A stretch of 14,739 nucleotides of DNA from contig JAGRBM010000433.1 in the NCBI GenBank assembly GCA_020434085.1, forward strand, positions 1 through 14,739, in the 5' to 3' direction. The notes below the pieces were generated by a model that saw nothing but the letters and a program-made list of their open reading frames with translations, was not told the origin of the DNA and searched no databases. Shown here one piece after another: positions 1-6,015 of the stretch. Both the position numbers and the translations under genes were made by a program. This DNA comes from Chrysiogenia bacterium (lineage in GTDB: Bacteria > JAGRBM01). Numbering within the stretch: position 1 is the first letter of the stretch; every line of letters begins with the position of its first letter.

Positions 1-518
1 ATAAAAAAGACCCGCGTGCCGAACCAGCCGGTGAGCACGGGGATGAAGTAGAGCAGGAAAGAGAACACGCAGAAGAAATAGAGCGCCAGTTGTACGCGCT
101 CCTGCCGGAGCCGGCGCCCGTAGTATTCGTTGATCAGCATGAGGGCGGCGACGAGCAGCAGGAAGAGGAAGGATTTTCCGAGCGCCGCGCTCTTGAAATA
201 GAAAATCACGTAGGCGCTGAAGAGGCCGCCAAATAGGAACTGGACGCCCATCTGCACCAGGTGCCGGTGGCGGTCGATGAATCCGCCGGGACGGGCGCCG
301 TGGGCAACGCGGCGCTCGAGAACGAGCAGCACCCCGAGCGCCAGCAGGTAGAGCGCAAGCAGCAGATTGTCGAAGAGCTGGTCGATGCGCCGCAGGGTGG
401 CCGAGTCGTAGCCGAAGCCGGCGAGAAATGCGGCGGTGGAGTGGTAGGCCTCGGTCGACTTGATAAAGCGCCGCACGGGCGCGGGAATCAGCCTCGAAGC
501 CCAGTCCTGCTCACCCAT
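1..518 (-). CDS. Integral membrane protein resembling DUF2914, N-terminal part (cut by window edge)
   Basis: Only the first 172 residues are visible; the gene runs off the left end. Reading starts at ATG 516-518, 15 nt after the helicase stop, and an in-frame TAA (534-536) blocks any extension upstream. The protein has a short soluble N-terminus and then about four hydrophobic segments (roughly residues 51-68, 91-108, 115-131 and 143-163). The stretches GFGYDSATLRRIDQLFDN (35-51) and FGGLFSAYVIFYFKS (96-110) resemble what I recall of the membrane part of DUF2914 proteins, which carry a soluble domain at the C-terminus; that part lies outside the window. No biochemical function can be given. 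No clear Shine-Dalgarno sequence is seen, so it may be translated by read-on from the helicase gene. The membrane prediction is firm; the family assignment comes from recalled motifs and is less certain. Confidence 0.72.
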   Translation of the reverse strand, partial: MGEQDWASRLIPAPVRRFIKSTEAYHSTAAFLAGFGYDSATLRRIDQLFDNLLLALYLLALGVLLVLERRVAHGARPGGFIDRHRHLVQMGVQFLFGGLFSAYVIFYFKSAALGKSFLFLLLVAALMLINEYYGRRLRQERVQLALYFFCVFSFLLYFIPVLTGWFGTRVFF

Positions 519-533
519 GCGCGTGCTTGTACT

Positions 534-1739
534 TTATACGTAACGGCGCGGCCCGCCGCGGCGTCCGCCCTTGGCGGCAGCCGGGTTGATGGCCGGTGCG
601 AGCGCGGTGTGGGTGAGCACGCCCTCGGGCACCTTGCCCTCGGGGATCTTTTTCTTGATGGCCGCTTCGATGACCTTGAGGTCGCGGGTCTCGCCGAAGG
701 TGATGAAGGTGCTGGAGCGTCCAACAGCGCCGGCGCGCGCGGTGCGGCCGATGCGGTGGACGTAGCTGTCGGCGTCACCGGGAATATCGAAATTGATGAC
801 GTGGGAGATGCCGTCCACGTCCAGGCCGCGCGAGGCCACATCCGTGGCGACCAGGATGCGGCACTTGCTCTCCTTGAAGTGGTCGAGCGCCTTGTTGCGA
901 TCACTCTGCGAGCGGTCGCCGTGAATGACCTCCACCGTGTCTTTTCCGCGGTTTACCAGGCTCTGGTAGATCTGGTCGGCGGCGACCTTGGTCTTCACGA
1001 AGACGATGGTCGGGCCCTCGACCTCATCGAGCAGGTAGTTGAGCAGCTCGATCTTCGAGCGCTTGTCCACCGGGTAGCAGTACTGGTCGACGCCCTCGGC
1101 GGTCTCTCCGGAGAGAGCGACGCTGACCTTGACCGGCTGCTTGAGCATGCGCAGCTCGAGCGCGCCGAGCGTGGGCGGCAGCGTGGCCGAGAACAGCAGG
1201 GACTGGCGCTGTCGCGGCAGGTAGTTGAGAACTTTTTCAACCTGCGGAATGAAACCCATGTCGAGCATGCGATCGGCTTCGTCGAGCACGAAGAAACCCA
1301 CGTCCTCGAGCGTCAGGTTCTTGCGCTCCAGGTGATCGAGCAGGCGTCCGGGCGTGGCGACGAGAATCGCCGGGCCCTTTTCGAGCTGCTGGACCTGCTT
1401 GACCATGTTGGCGCCGCCCACGACGACGCAGACCGTGCCGACATCGTCAGGGATGAGCGCGCCCAGTGCGACGCGGATCTGGTCAGCGAGCTCGCGCGTG
1501 GGCGCGAGAACCAGGCCGAAGGGACCCTTGCCCTTGCGCTTGCCGGCAATCAGGGCTTCGATGATGGGAATCCCGAAGGCAGCAGTCTTGCCCGTGCCCG
1601 TCTGGGCGCAGCCAAGGATGTCCTTGCCCTTGAGAGAGGGTGGAATCGACTGCTCCTGAATGGGAGTGGGTTCTTCAAACCCGAGTTTTTCGATTTCTTT
1701 GAGAAGTTGCGGGGAGAGCCCCAATTCGGAGAATTTCAT
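534..1739 (-). CDS. rhlE: DEAD-box ATP-dependent RNA helicase, RhlE-like
   Basis: A 401-residue DEAD-box helicase that unwinds short RNA duplexes or remodels RNA-protein complexes using ATP, in the cytoplasm (typically ribosome assembly or mRNA decay). All core motifs are present in order: Q motif around 3-28 (GF..PTPIQ), motif I AQTGTGKT (45-52), Ia PTREL (80-84), Ib TPGR (129-132), II DEAD (153-156), III SAT (184-186), IV IVFVKT (245-250), V RGLDV (304-308) and VI HRIGRTARAG (328-337). The C-terminal tail is short (about 60 residues after motif VI) and ends in a small Gly/Arg patch, GGRRGGPRRYV. That fits RhlE-type helicases and not DeaD/CsdA, which carry a long C-terminal RNA-binding extension. 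The start is ATG at 1737-1739, immediately before the Q-motif region; no strong Shine-Dalgarno is visible. It is divergent from the metallo-beta-lactamase-fold gene and is followed 15 nt later by a membrane-protein gene. The exact subfamily symbol is an inference. Confidence 0.95.
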   Translation of the reverse strand: MKFSELGLSPQLLKEIEKLGFEEPTPIQEQSIPPSLKGKDILGCAQTGTGKTAAFGIPIIEALIAGKRKGKGPFGLVLAPTRELADQIRVALGALIPDDVGTVCVVVGGANMVKQVQQLEKGPAILVATPGRLLDHLERKNLTLEDVGFFVLDEADRMLDMGFIPQVEKVLNYLPRQRQSLLFSATLPPTLGALELRMLKQPVKVSVALSGETAEGVDQYCYPVDKRSKIELLNYLLDEVEGPTIVFVKTKVAADQIYQSLVNRGKDTVEVIHGDRSQSDRNKALDHFKESKCRILVATDVASRGLDVDGISHVINFDIPGDADSYVHRIGRTARAGAVGRSSTFITFGETRDLKVIEAAIKKKIPEGKVPEGVLTHTALAPAINPAAAKGGRRGGPRRYV

Positions 1740-2048
1740 GTCGTAACTGTCTGATCTGCTTTCGTAAGTCGGCTGCGCGGCTCTGGCGGCCGAAGCGGCA
1801 CTGCTCGCCGCGATCTGTATTTACAGGGCGGGATGCGCCGGGTGCGCCCTCTACATCTGACCGCCAAGCATAGCGGACCGGGACGCCCTGATACAACCGG
1901 GGCTTGCAGGGCCAATGAAGGCGCCTCAGTGCATTTTTCAGGGGTTTCGGCCCCCGCCGGGCTTGTCCGCCGGGGCCCGGTGCATCTAAGTTGGGCGCCG
2001 GTTCTTGGGCATTTGCCCAAGAAAATGCCCAAGGCGGAGATGCAGTTC
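1740..2048. other. Divergent intergenic region (309 bp) between helicase and metallo-beta-lactamase-fold genes
   Basis: This region must hold promoters for both outward-reading genes, but I could not pick a convincing -35/-10 pair on either strand. An open frame upstream of 2049 continues back to an ATG at 1833, but the extra residues look like translated noise (many Gly, Pro and Arg, no domain). The one clear structure is the perfect inverted repeat at 2002-2023, listed separately. Confidence 0.6.
2002..2023. promoter_or_regulatory. Perfect 22-bp inverted repeat upstream of the metallo-beta-lactamase-fold gene
   Basis: The arms TTCTTGGGCA (2002-2011) and TGCCCAAGAA (2014-2023) are exact reverse complements separated by two bases. 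The element ends 26 nt before the preferred start codon (2049) and 8 nt before the Shine-Dalgarno-like AAGGCGGAG (2031-2039). A third partial copy, TGCCCAAG, follows at 2026-2033. Ten-base perfect arms with a 2-bp centre suit an operator for a dimeric repressor (TetR-like size) as well as a 5'-UTR hairpin. No U-run follows it on either strand, so a terminator is unlikely. Confidence 0.55.
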
Positions 2049-3134
2049 ATGCCCGATACCCAGATGCCCGGAAACTTCAAAGCAATCGCCGAACTCGACG
2101 AGGGATGGATGAACCTCCACCCGGGACAGCGCGTCGAGGAGATGCGCGAGCGCGGCCGGGCGTTTCACAGCCGCTTCAAGAAAGACGGCCCCGCGCGGGC
2201 GATCCACACGGTTAACCTGGCGCCCTTCCCCTACCCGGTCGCTTTCGGCTTCTGGCAGGCCGCCCCCAACAAGGCGAAGTTCCTGATGATGCGCAACCGT
2301 ATGAACGTCATCGAGTTCGAGGACTTCGAGGGCAAGACCCGCACCCTGCTGGCCAACCCGACCGAGCACGATCTTTCGGCAAAGGCACCGTTTTTCGCCA
2401 ACGTGCTCAAGAAAGCCATGCCCATCGAATCGGCACGCAAGTTCATGCTCGAACAGTCGGACCCGCCGGGAAAGAAACTCGATGAGCTGGGCATCGACCC
2501 GGCCAAGGTCGACTACATCACCTTCGATCACCTGCATGTGCAGGACCTGCGCCGCGCGCTGGTGGGTGAAAACGGGCGCCCGCCGCTCTACCCCAATGCA
2601 AAACTCATCGTGAACCGCCGCGAGATCGAGACCCTCGAGAACCTGCATCCGCTCCAGCGGCCCTGGTGGATCGAGGGGGCGCTCGATGGCGTGCCCGATG
2701 AGAAGATTATCGCGCTCGAGGGCTCTGCCTGGCTGGGCAAGGGCGTCGCCATTGTCTGGACGCCCGGTCACACGCTGGGCAATCACTCGATCTTTTTCCA
2801 TGCCGCCGGGCGCGGCGTCTTCGGCGTCTCCGAAAACGGCATCTGCCCCGACAGCTACATCCCGCGGGCCTCGAAGCTCGCAAGCCTGCGCGAATACTCT
2901 GAGACCTACGGCGCCGAGGTTGTGATGAACGGCAACACAGTCGAGAGCACCTTTGCGCAGTATTCTTCGATGATTATGGAGAAGGAAATCGTCGACAAGG
3001 GCGATGCCGGCGGCGAGGTGCCCAACATGTACAACTCCTCGCCGTTCTTCCGCTCGCCGCTTGCCTGGGGCATTGCACCCACCTTCTCAATCAAACCCGT
3101 CATTACCGGAACACTCACGCACGCGCTCCGCTGA
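2049..3134 (+). CDS. Metallo-beta-lactamase-fold protein with atypical metal motif
   Basis: A 361-residue protein of the metallo-beta-lactamase superfamily. Supporting motifs, numbered from ATG 2049: VDYITFDHLHVQDLRR (154-169), at the place of the usual HxHxDH loop; VWTPGHTLGNHSIFF (236-250), with the third-strand His (H241); and GVFGVSENGICPDSY (256-270), where family members usually place the bridging Asp. The first loop reads H161-L-H163-V-Q-D166, so the Asp-His pair of HxHxDH is replaced by Gln-Asp. Metal binding is therefore probably altered. Residues 1-150 form an extension without a recognised domain. I chose ATG 2049 because AAGGCGGAG (2031-2039) lies 9 nt upstream; ATGs at 2025 and 2040 are alternatives. 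There is no signal peptide, so a cytoplasmic location is likely. The next gene starts 27 nt downstream, so the two are probably co-transcribed. The substrate is unknown. Confidence 0.82.
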   Translation: MPDTQMPGNFKAIAELDEGWMNLHPGQRVEEMRERGRAFHSRFKKDGPARAIHTVNLAPFPYPVAFGFWQAAPNKAKFLMMRNRMNVIEFEDFEGKTRTLLANPTEHDLSAKAPFFANVLKKAMPIESARKFMLEQSDPPGKKLDELGIDPAKVDYITFDHLHVQDLRRALVGENGRPPLYPNAKLIVNRREIETLENLHPLQRPWWIEGALDGVPDEKIIALEGSAWLGKGVAIVWTPGHTLGNHSIFFHAAGRGVFGVSENGICPDSYIPRASKLASLREYSETYGAEVVMNGNTVESTFAQYSSMIMEKEIVDKGDAGGEVPNMYNSSPFFRSPLAWGIAPTFSIKPVITGTLTHALR

Positions 3135-3161
3135 GCGCGCTCACACAAGGGGAACACCACC

Positions 3162-3920
3162 ATGTCGCATACCACTGATGTCTTGACCGCATTTGCCGGA
3201 AGCACCGCGCGCCTGGGCGTTGGAACCCGCGTGGTCGGCCACGCCAGGACGCCCGAGAAACTGCTCGAACTCTACGACTTCGAGGCCTGCCCGTTCTGTC
3301 GCAAGGCACGCGAAGCGCTCACGCTGCTCGACCTGCCGGCCATGATCTATCCCTGCCCCAAGGGCGGGACGCGCTACCGTCCGCAGGTAAAGAGCGAGGG
3401 CGGCAAGGCGCAGTTCCCCTACCTCAAGGATCCCAACACCGGCCGCGCGCTGTACGAGTCCGGGGACATCGTCGATTATCTCTTCGAGACCTACGGCAAG
3501 CCCGGCGCCCGTCCGCCGGCGCTGCTGGGCGTGGCGCCGCTCGCCAACGTGGGCTCGTTCCTGGCCAGCGCCGTGCGCCCCGGCTCGGGTGCGAAGGTCC
3601 GCCCCTCGCGCGCGCCCGAGAAGCCGCTCATCCTCTATTCGTTTGAGGCGAGCCCCTTCTGCCGCATCGTCCGCGAGACGCTCTGCGAGCTGGAAATCGC
3701 CTACGAGCTGCGCAACGTGGGCAAGGGAAACGCGAGCGAGTTCCTGCCCGCCGACCAGCAGGAAAAGCGCGGCATCAAGCCCGGCACGAAGAACCGCCAG
3801 GACTTCGTCGCGCACTCGGGCAAGATGATGGTTCCCTACCTGATCGATCCCAACACCGGGATCGAGATGTTCGAGTCCGCTGATATCAAGAAGTATCTGC
3901 TGCAGACCTACGGGGCGTAG
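3162..3920 (+). CDS. Tandem glutathione S-transferase N-terminal (thioredoxin-fold) domain protein
   Basis: A 252-residue protein built from two copies of a glutaredoxin-like GST_N domain joined by a roughly 40-residue linker. Copy 1 (about 33-112) has LLELYDFEACPFCRKAREAL with a CPFC dithiol (43-46), the cis-Pro FPYL (P86) and YESGDIVDYLFETYG (98-112). Copy 2 (about 154-251) has LILYSFEASPFCRIVRETL with SPFC (164-167), VPYL (P225) and FESADIKKYLLQTYG (237-251). The copies align end to end, indicating an internal duplication. The first keeps a two-Cys glutaredoxin motif and the second a monothiol-like one. The alpha-helical GST C-terminal domain is missing, so this is not a classical transferase; thiol-disulfide or glutathione-linked chemistry is inferred. 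Plants have plastid proteins of similar two-domain design. Start ATG 3162 is preceded by AAGGGGA (3146-3152). It follows the metallo-beta-lactamase-fold gene by 27 nt, a likely two-gene operon. Confidence 0.88.
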   Translation: MSHTTDVLTAFAGSTARLGVGTRVVGHARTPEKLLELYDFEACPFCRKAREALTLLDLPAMIYPCPKGGTRYRPQVKSEGGKAQFPYLKDPNTGRALYESGDIVDYLFETYGKPGARPPALLGVAPLANVGSFLASAVRPGSGAKVRPSRAPEKPLILYSFEASPFCRIVRETLCELEIAYELRNVGKGNASEFLPADQQEKRGIKPGTKNRQDFVAHSGKMMVPYLIDPNTGIEMFESADIKKYLLQTYGA

Positions 3921-4027
3921 TTTAGACGGGGCTGATCCCGCTGCAGCCTGTCTGCTGTCGCATTCTGCAACTGTGACCCCCGCTGTCACACCGCCGTGGG
4001 AGACTCTTCCCGAGGGAGGGCTTCCCC

Positions 4028-4672
4028 ATGGCAAAAGAGCCGCGTGAGCGGTTGCTCAGCGAAATTTTTCTCGACAAGTGGAGCGCGACGCGCGGCCCGC
4101 TTTTTGACGAGCCCGCCGCCGCGGTTTGCCGCATCCTGGCCGTGTGCGCGGCCCATCGCGCGCGCCGGGAGGCCACCGATCGCGTGATCCGCATTCGCGC
4201 CGCGCGCGTGCTCGACGAGGCGCTGCGCGTCGTGCCCGACTCAAACCTGCCTGCCACCAACGAAACCCGCGCACGGGTGAACATGGCGCTGGTCGATGTG
4301 AACCGCCTGCTCCGCGAGGCGCCGCCCGATGAAGGCCTCGTCACGCCGCTGGCAAAGATCCTCGCGCGCGCCTCGGCACGCGAAGTCGACGAGATTGAGG
4401 TGCTGCGCATCTTCGCGCTGGCCGAGCTGCTCGCCGCCGCGCTTGAAGCCGACACCTGGGAAGTGCGCCTTCGCGCGGCCAGAACGTTGATTGCGAGAAC
4501 AAGAGACGCCGCCAGAAGGGTCGGCAGAGCGAGCAGCGAGGCAACCGACGCCAGCCCGAAAACACCACCCGCCGAAGAAGTCGTGCACGAGCACGTGCAC
4601 GTGCAGGTGCACGATTCGGATCCTCGCTCCACCGCACAAACCTACGAGTGTCGGAGCACCGGCCCGCCGTAA
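4028..4672 (+). CDS. Unrecognised helical protein with a His-rich tail
   Basis: I do not recognise this 214-residue protein. Residues 1-165 are rich in Ala, Arg, Leu and Glu and read as successive amphipathic helices, with no signal peptide or membrane segment. One segment, ALAELLAAALEADTWEVRLRAAR (split as ALAELLAAALEA, 130-141, and DTWEVRLRAAR, 142-152), looks like paired helices. Residues 165-214 are low in complexity and include VVHEHVHVQVHD (185-196), with four His in eight residues, a possible metal-binding patch. Start ATG 4028 is supported by GAGGGAGGG about 8 nt upstream (4012-4020). The gene is separated from the GST_N gene by 107 bp, so it may have its own promoter, and it converges on moaA across a repeat-bearing spacer. 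The coding bias matches the neighbours, which favours a real gene, but the tail could be poorly constrained. Confidence 0.6.
   Translation: MAKEPRERLLSEIFLDKWSATRGPLFDEPAAAVCRILAVCAAHRARREATDRVIRIRAARVLDEALRVVPDSNLPATNETRARVNMALVDVNRLLREAPPDEGLVTPLAKILARASAREVDEIEVLRIFALAELLAAALEADTWEVRLRAARTLIARTRDAARRVGRASSEATDASPKTPPAEEVVHEHVHVQVHDSDPRSTAQTYECRSTGPP
4581..4614 (+). repeat. 12-bp periodic GTGCAC repeat inside the unrecognised gene
   Basis: GTGCAC occurs at 4583-4588, 4595-4600 and 4607-4612, exactly 12 bp apart, with GTGCAG at 4601-4606. The ends TCGTGCAC (4581-4588) and GTGCACGA (4607-4614) are also perfect inverted arms. It encodes the tetrapeptide-like units VHEH, VHVQ and VHDS. Confidence 0.7.
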
Positions 4673-4686
4673 ACGCAGCGGCCTTC

Positions 4687-4767
4687 AGCCAGAAAAAAAA
4701 TCACGGAAATGAGATCGCGAGAGAGGAGAGAAAAGACGAATAAAGAAAGACAAGAAAGACGGGAAAA
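4687..4767. other. Purine-rich tract in the convergent intergenic region
   Basis: About 80 bases, almost all A or G on the plus strand (runs such as GAGAGAGGAGAGAAAAGACG and AAAGAAAGACAAGAAAGACG), lie between the stop of the unrecognised gene and the hairpin repeat at 4766. It is strikingly A-rich compared with the GC-rich surroundings. I see no coding potential that fits neighbouring codon use. It may be part of the repeat unit that follows. Confidence 0.5.
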
Positions 4768-4842
4768 CCGCCAAGGCGCCAACGACGCCAAGGTGGAAGG
4801 GACAGGTGCGTCTTCCTTGGCGGACTTGGCGCCTTGGCGGTT
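4766..4842. repeat. Long hairpin-forming palindromic repeat (REP-like)
   Basis: Perfect 17-nt arms AACCGCCAAGGCGCCAA (4766-4782) and TTGGCGCCTTGGCGGTT (4826-4842) bracket a second nested pair, CGCCAAGG (4786-4793) with CCTTGGCG (4815-4822), after a 3-nt internal mismatch. The whole 77-bp element can fold into one long stem. The CCGCCAAGGCGCCAAG wording resembles dispersed intergenic repeats I recall from several high-GC bacterial groups. It sits between two convergent genes, where it could act as a bidirectional terminator or mRNA 3'-end stabiliser. Confidence 0.75.
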
Positions 4843-4854
4843 CAAAATCGGACC

Positions 4855-4981
4855 CCGTCATCCCGACCGGAGCGAAAGCGAAGCGAAGAATCCCAACCGG
4901 CTTGTGCCGAGAGCGAACCCGCACGGCCATCGCCGCCGAGTCGACGTTGAGATCCTTCGGCCTGCGGCCTCAGGATGACAG
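4855..4981. repeat. Second palindromic repeat of the TCATCC...GGATGAC type
   Basis: The element begins with GTCATCC (4857-4863) and ends with GGATGAC (4973-4979), reverse complements in mirrored positions. Inside the left end is GAGCGAAAGCGAAGCGAAG (4868-4886); the right end reads, on the minus strand, as CCTGAGGCCGCAGGCCGAAGG (given in parts: CCTGAGGCCG, CAGGCCGAAGG). Both ends match a class of dispersed intergenic repeats I recall from many bacterial genomes, of general form TCATCCTGAG...GAAGGATC. The middle (about 4890-4945) is less conserved and holds no convincing gene. Confidence 0.65.
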
Positions 4982-5015
4982 GAATTCGGATTCAAGAAAT
5001 GAAAAGACGAAGTCT

Positions 5016-6008
5016 TCAGCCGCCGATTTCGGCCATGGCGAAGGGTTTCTCACCGGGCTTTCCGAAGCTCGGATGGTGGGATCGTTTGCCGGCGATGGCG
5101 CCAAGCAGGACGTCGCGGAGCTGTTCGTCGTTGACGTTTTCGTCGCGCAGCAGCTCGCGCAGCGGGATGCCGCCGGCTTCGTACAGGCAGCGGCTGATGC
5201 GTCCGTCGGCGCTCAGGCGAAGGCGGTTGCAGGCCCCGCAGAAGGGCTCGCTCTCCGATGCGATGAAGCCCACGCCTGCGCCGGTTCCCACCAGCCGGAA
5301 TTCCTCGGCGGGCATGGCGCCGCGGGGCTCTTCGGTGGGGGCAATCTCGTAGCGCGCGGCCACGCGCTCGCGGATTTCTCCGGCGGCAACGAAGTGCTTT
5401 TCGAAGAAGGCCTGCGCAGAACCGGTGTTCATCAGCTCGATGAAGCGCACGGTAAGTTCCCAGCGCTTTGCGAATTCGCAGAACTCGATGATCTCGTCGT
5501 CGTTGATTCCCTTCATCACCACGCAGTTGACCTTGAGCGGGTTGAGCCCCGCTTCCTTGGTCGCGGCGATGGCTTCGAGAACGGTGTAGAGATCCTTGCC
5601 GCCCGAGAGTTCGGCAAAGCGCTCTTCCTTCAGGGAGTCCAGGTGGATGTTGATGCGGGTGAGTCCTGCATTGCGCAGGAGCTGCGCGCGGGCGCCCAGG
5701 TGCTCGGCGTTGGTGGTGAGTGCGATGTCCTCGATGCCCTCGATCTCGGCAACCGCCGCGACGGCGTCCTCGCACTCGGCGCGCTGGAGGGGCTCGCCCC
5801 CGGTAAAGCGCACGCCGCGCACACCGCCGAACATGTCCGGGTTTGCCAGGTGCCGCACGACCCGCTGGATCTCCGCCACGCTGAGCATCTCCGAGCGCGG
5901 GTGCGCCGCCACCGGCCCGCCGGGCTGGCAGTAAGGGCAGCGAAAGGCGCAGGCCTGGGTCAGGGAGACCCGGAGCTGCAGTCCTTCACTTGGCGCGGAG
6001 AAACTCAT
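5016..6008 (-). CDS. moaA: GTP 3',8-cyclase, radical SAM enzyme of molybdenum cofactor synthesis
   Basis: MoaA uses S-adenosylmethionine to convert GTP to 3',8-cyclo-7,8-dihydro-GTP, the first step of molybdopterin synthesis, in the cytoplasm. The 330-residue length is normal for the family. The N-terminal radical SAM cluster site is C20-x3-C24-x2-C27 (CAFRCPYC); TGGEPL (69-74) follows. The second [4Fe-4S] site is C257-x2-C260-x13-C274, within CGACNRLRLSADG, which keeps the Arg residues that contact GTP. The protein ends in the family's functional C-terminal Gly-Gly (AEIGG). One oddity is the SLTQACAF stretch, where most MoaA proteins have S(V/L)TDRCN. Start ATG 6006-6008 has GAGGA upstream, inside the end of the preceding DUF4149 gene; the two genes are 7 nt apart and probably co-transcribed. 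No moaC, moaE or other cofactor gene is in the window. Confidence 0.93.
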   Translation of the reverse strand: MSFSAPSEGLQLRVSLTQACAFRCPYCQPGGPVAAHPRSEMLSVAEIQRVVRHLANPDMFGGVRGVRFTGGEPLQRAECEDAVAAVAEIEGIEDIALTTNAEHLGARAQLLRNAGLTRINIHLDSLKEERFAELSGGKDLYTVLEAIAATKEAGLNPLKVNCVVMKGINDDEIIEFCEFAKRWELTVRFIELMNTGSAQAFFEKHFVAAGEIRERVAARYEIAPTEEPRGAMPAEEFRLVGTGAGVGFIASESEPFCGACNRLRLSADGRISRCLYEAGGIPLRELLRDENVNDEQLRDVLLGAIAGKRSHHPSFGKPGEKPFAMAEIGG

Positions 6009-6015
6009 GCCTGAT

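Noticed and set aside
261-1754. 497-codon open frame on the plus strand opposite the helicase
   Set aside because: Antisense shadow produced by high GC and codon bias of a clear DEAD-box gene; no domain or start signal.
1833-2048. Upstream extension of the metallo-beta-lactamase-fold gene
   Set aside because: The extra 72 residues are rich in Gly/Pro/Arg without family likeness, cross a perfect palindrome, and a better Shine-Dalgarno precedes ATG 2049.
3972-3990. TGTGAC...GTCACA, resembling a CRP/FNR operator
   Set aside because: The half-sites TGTGA and TCACA are 9 bp apart, not 6, so the geometry is wrong; short arms like this occur by chance.
3141-4034. 297-codon minus-strand frame opposite the double GST_N gene
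   Set aside because: The plus frame has two well-formed thioredoxin-fold domains and a good Shine-Dalgarno; the antisense product has no recognisable feature.
4766-4981. Possible CRISPR array
   Set aside because: The repeats are inverted and of two different kinds, with no regularly spaced direct repeats or cas genes.
4806-6014. 402-codon plus-strand frame opposite moaA
   Set aside because: moaA has every expected motif; the antisense frame starts inside a repeat and is a shadow.
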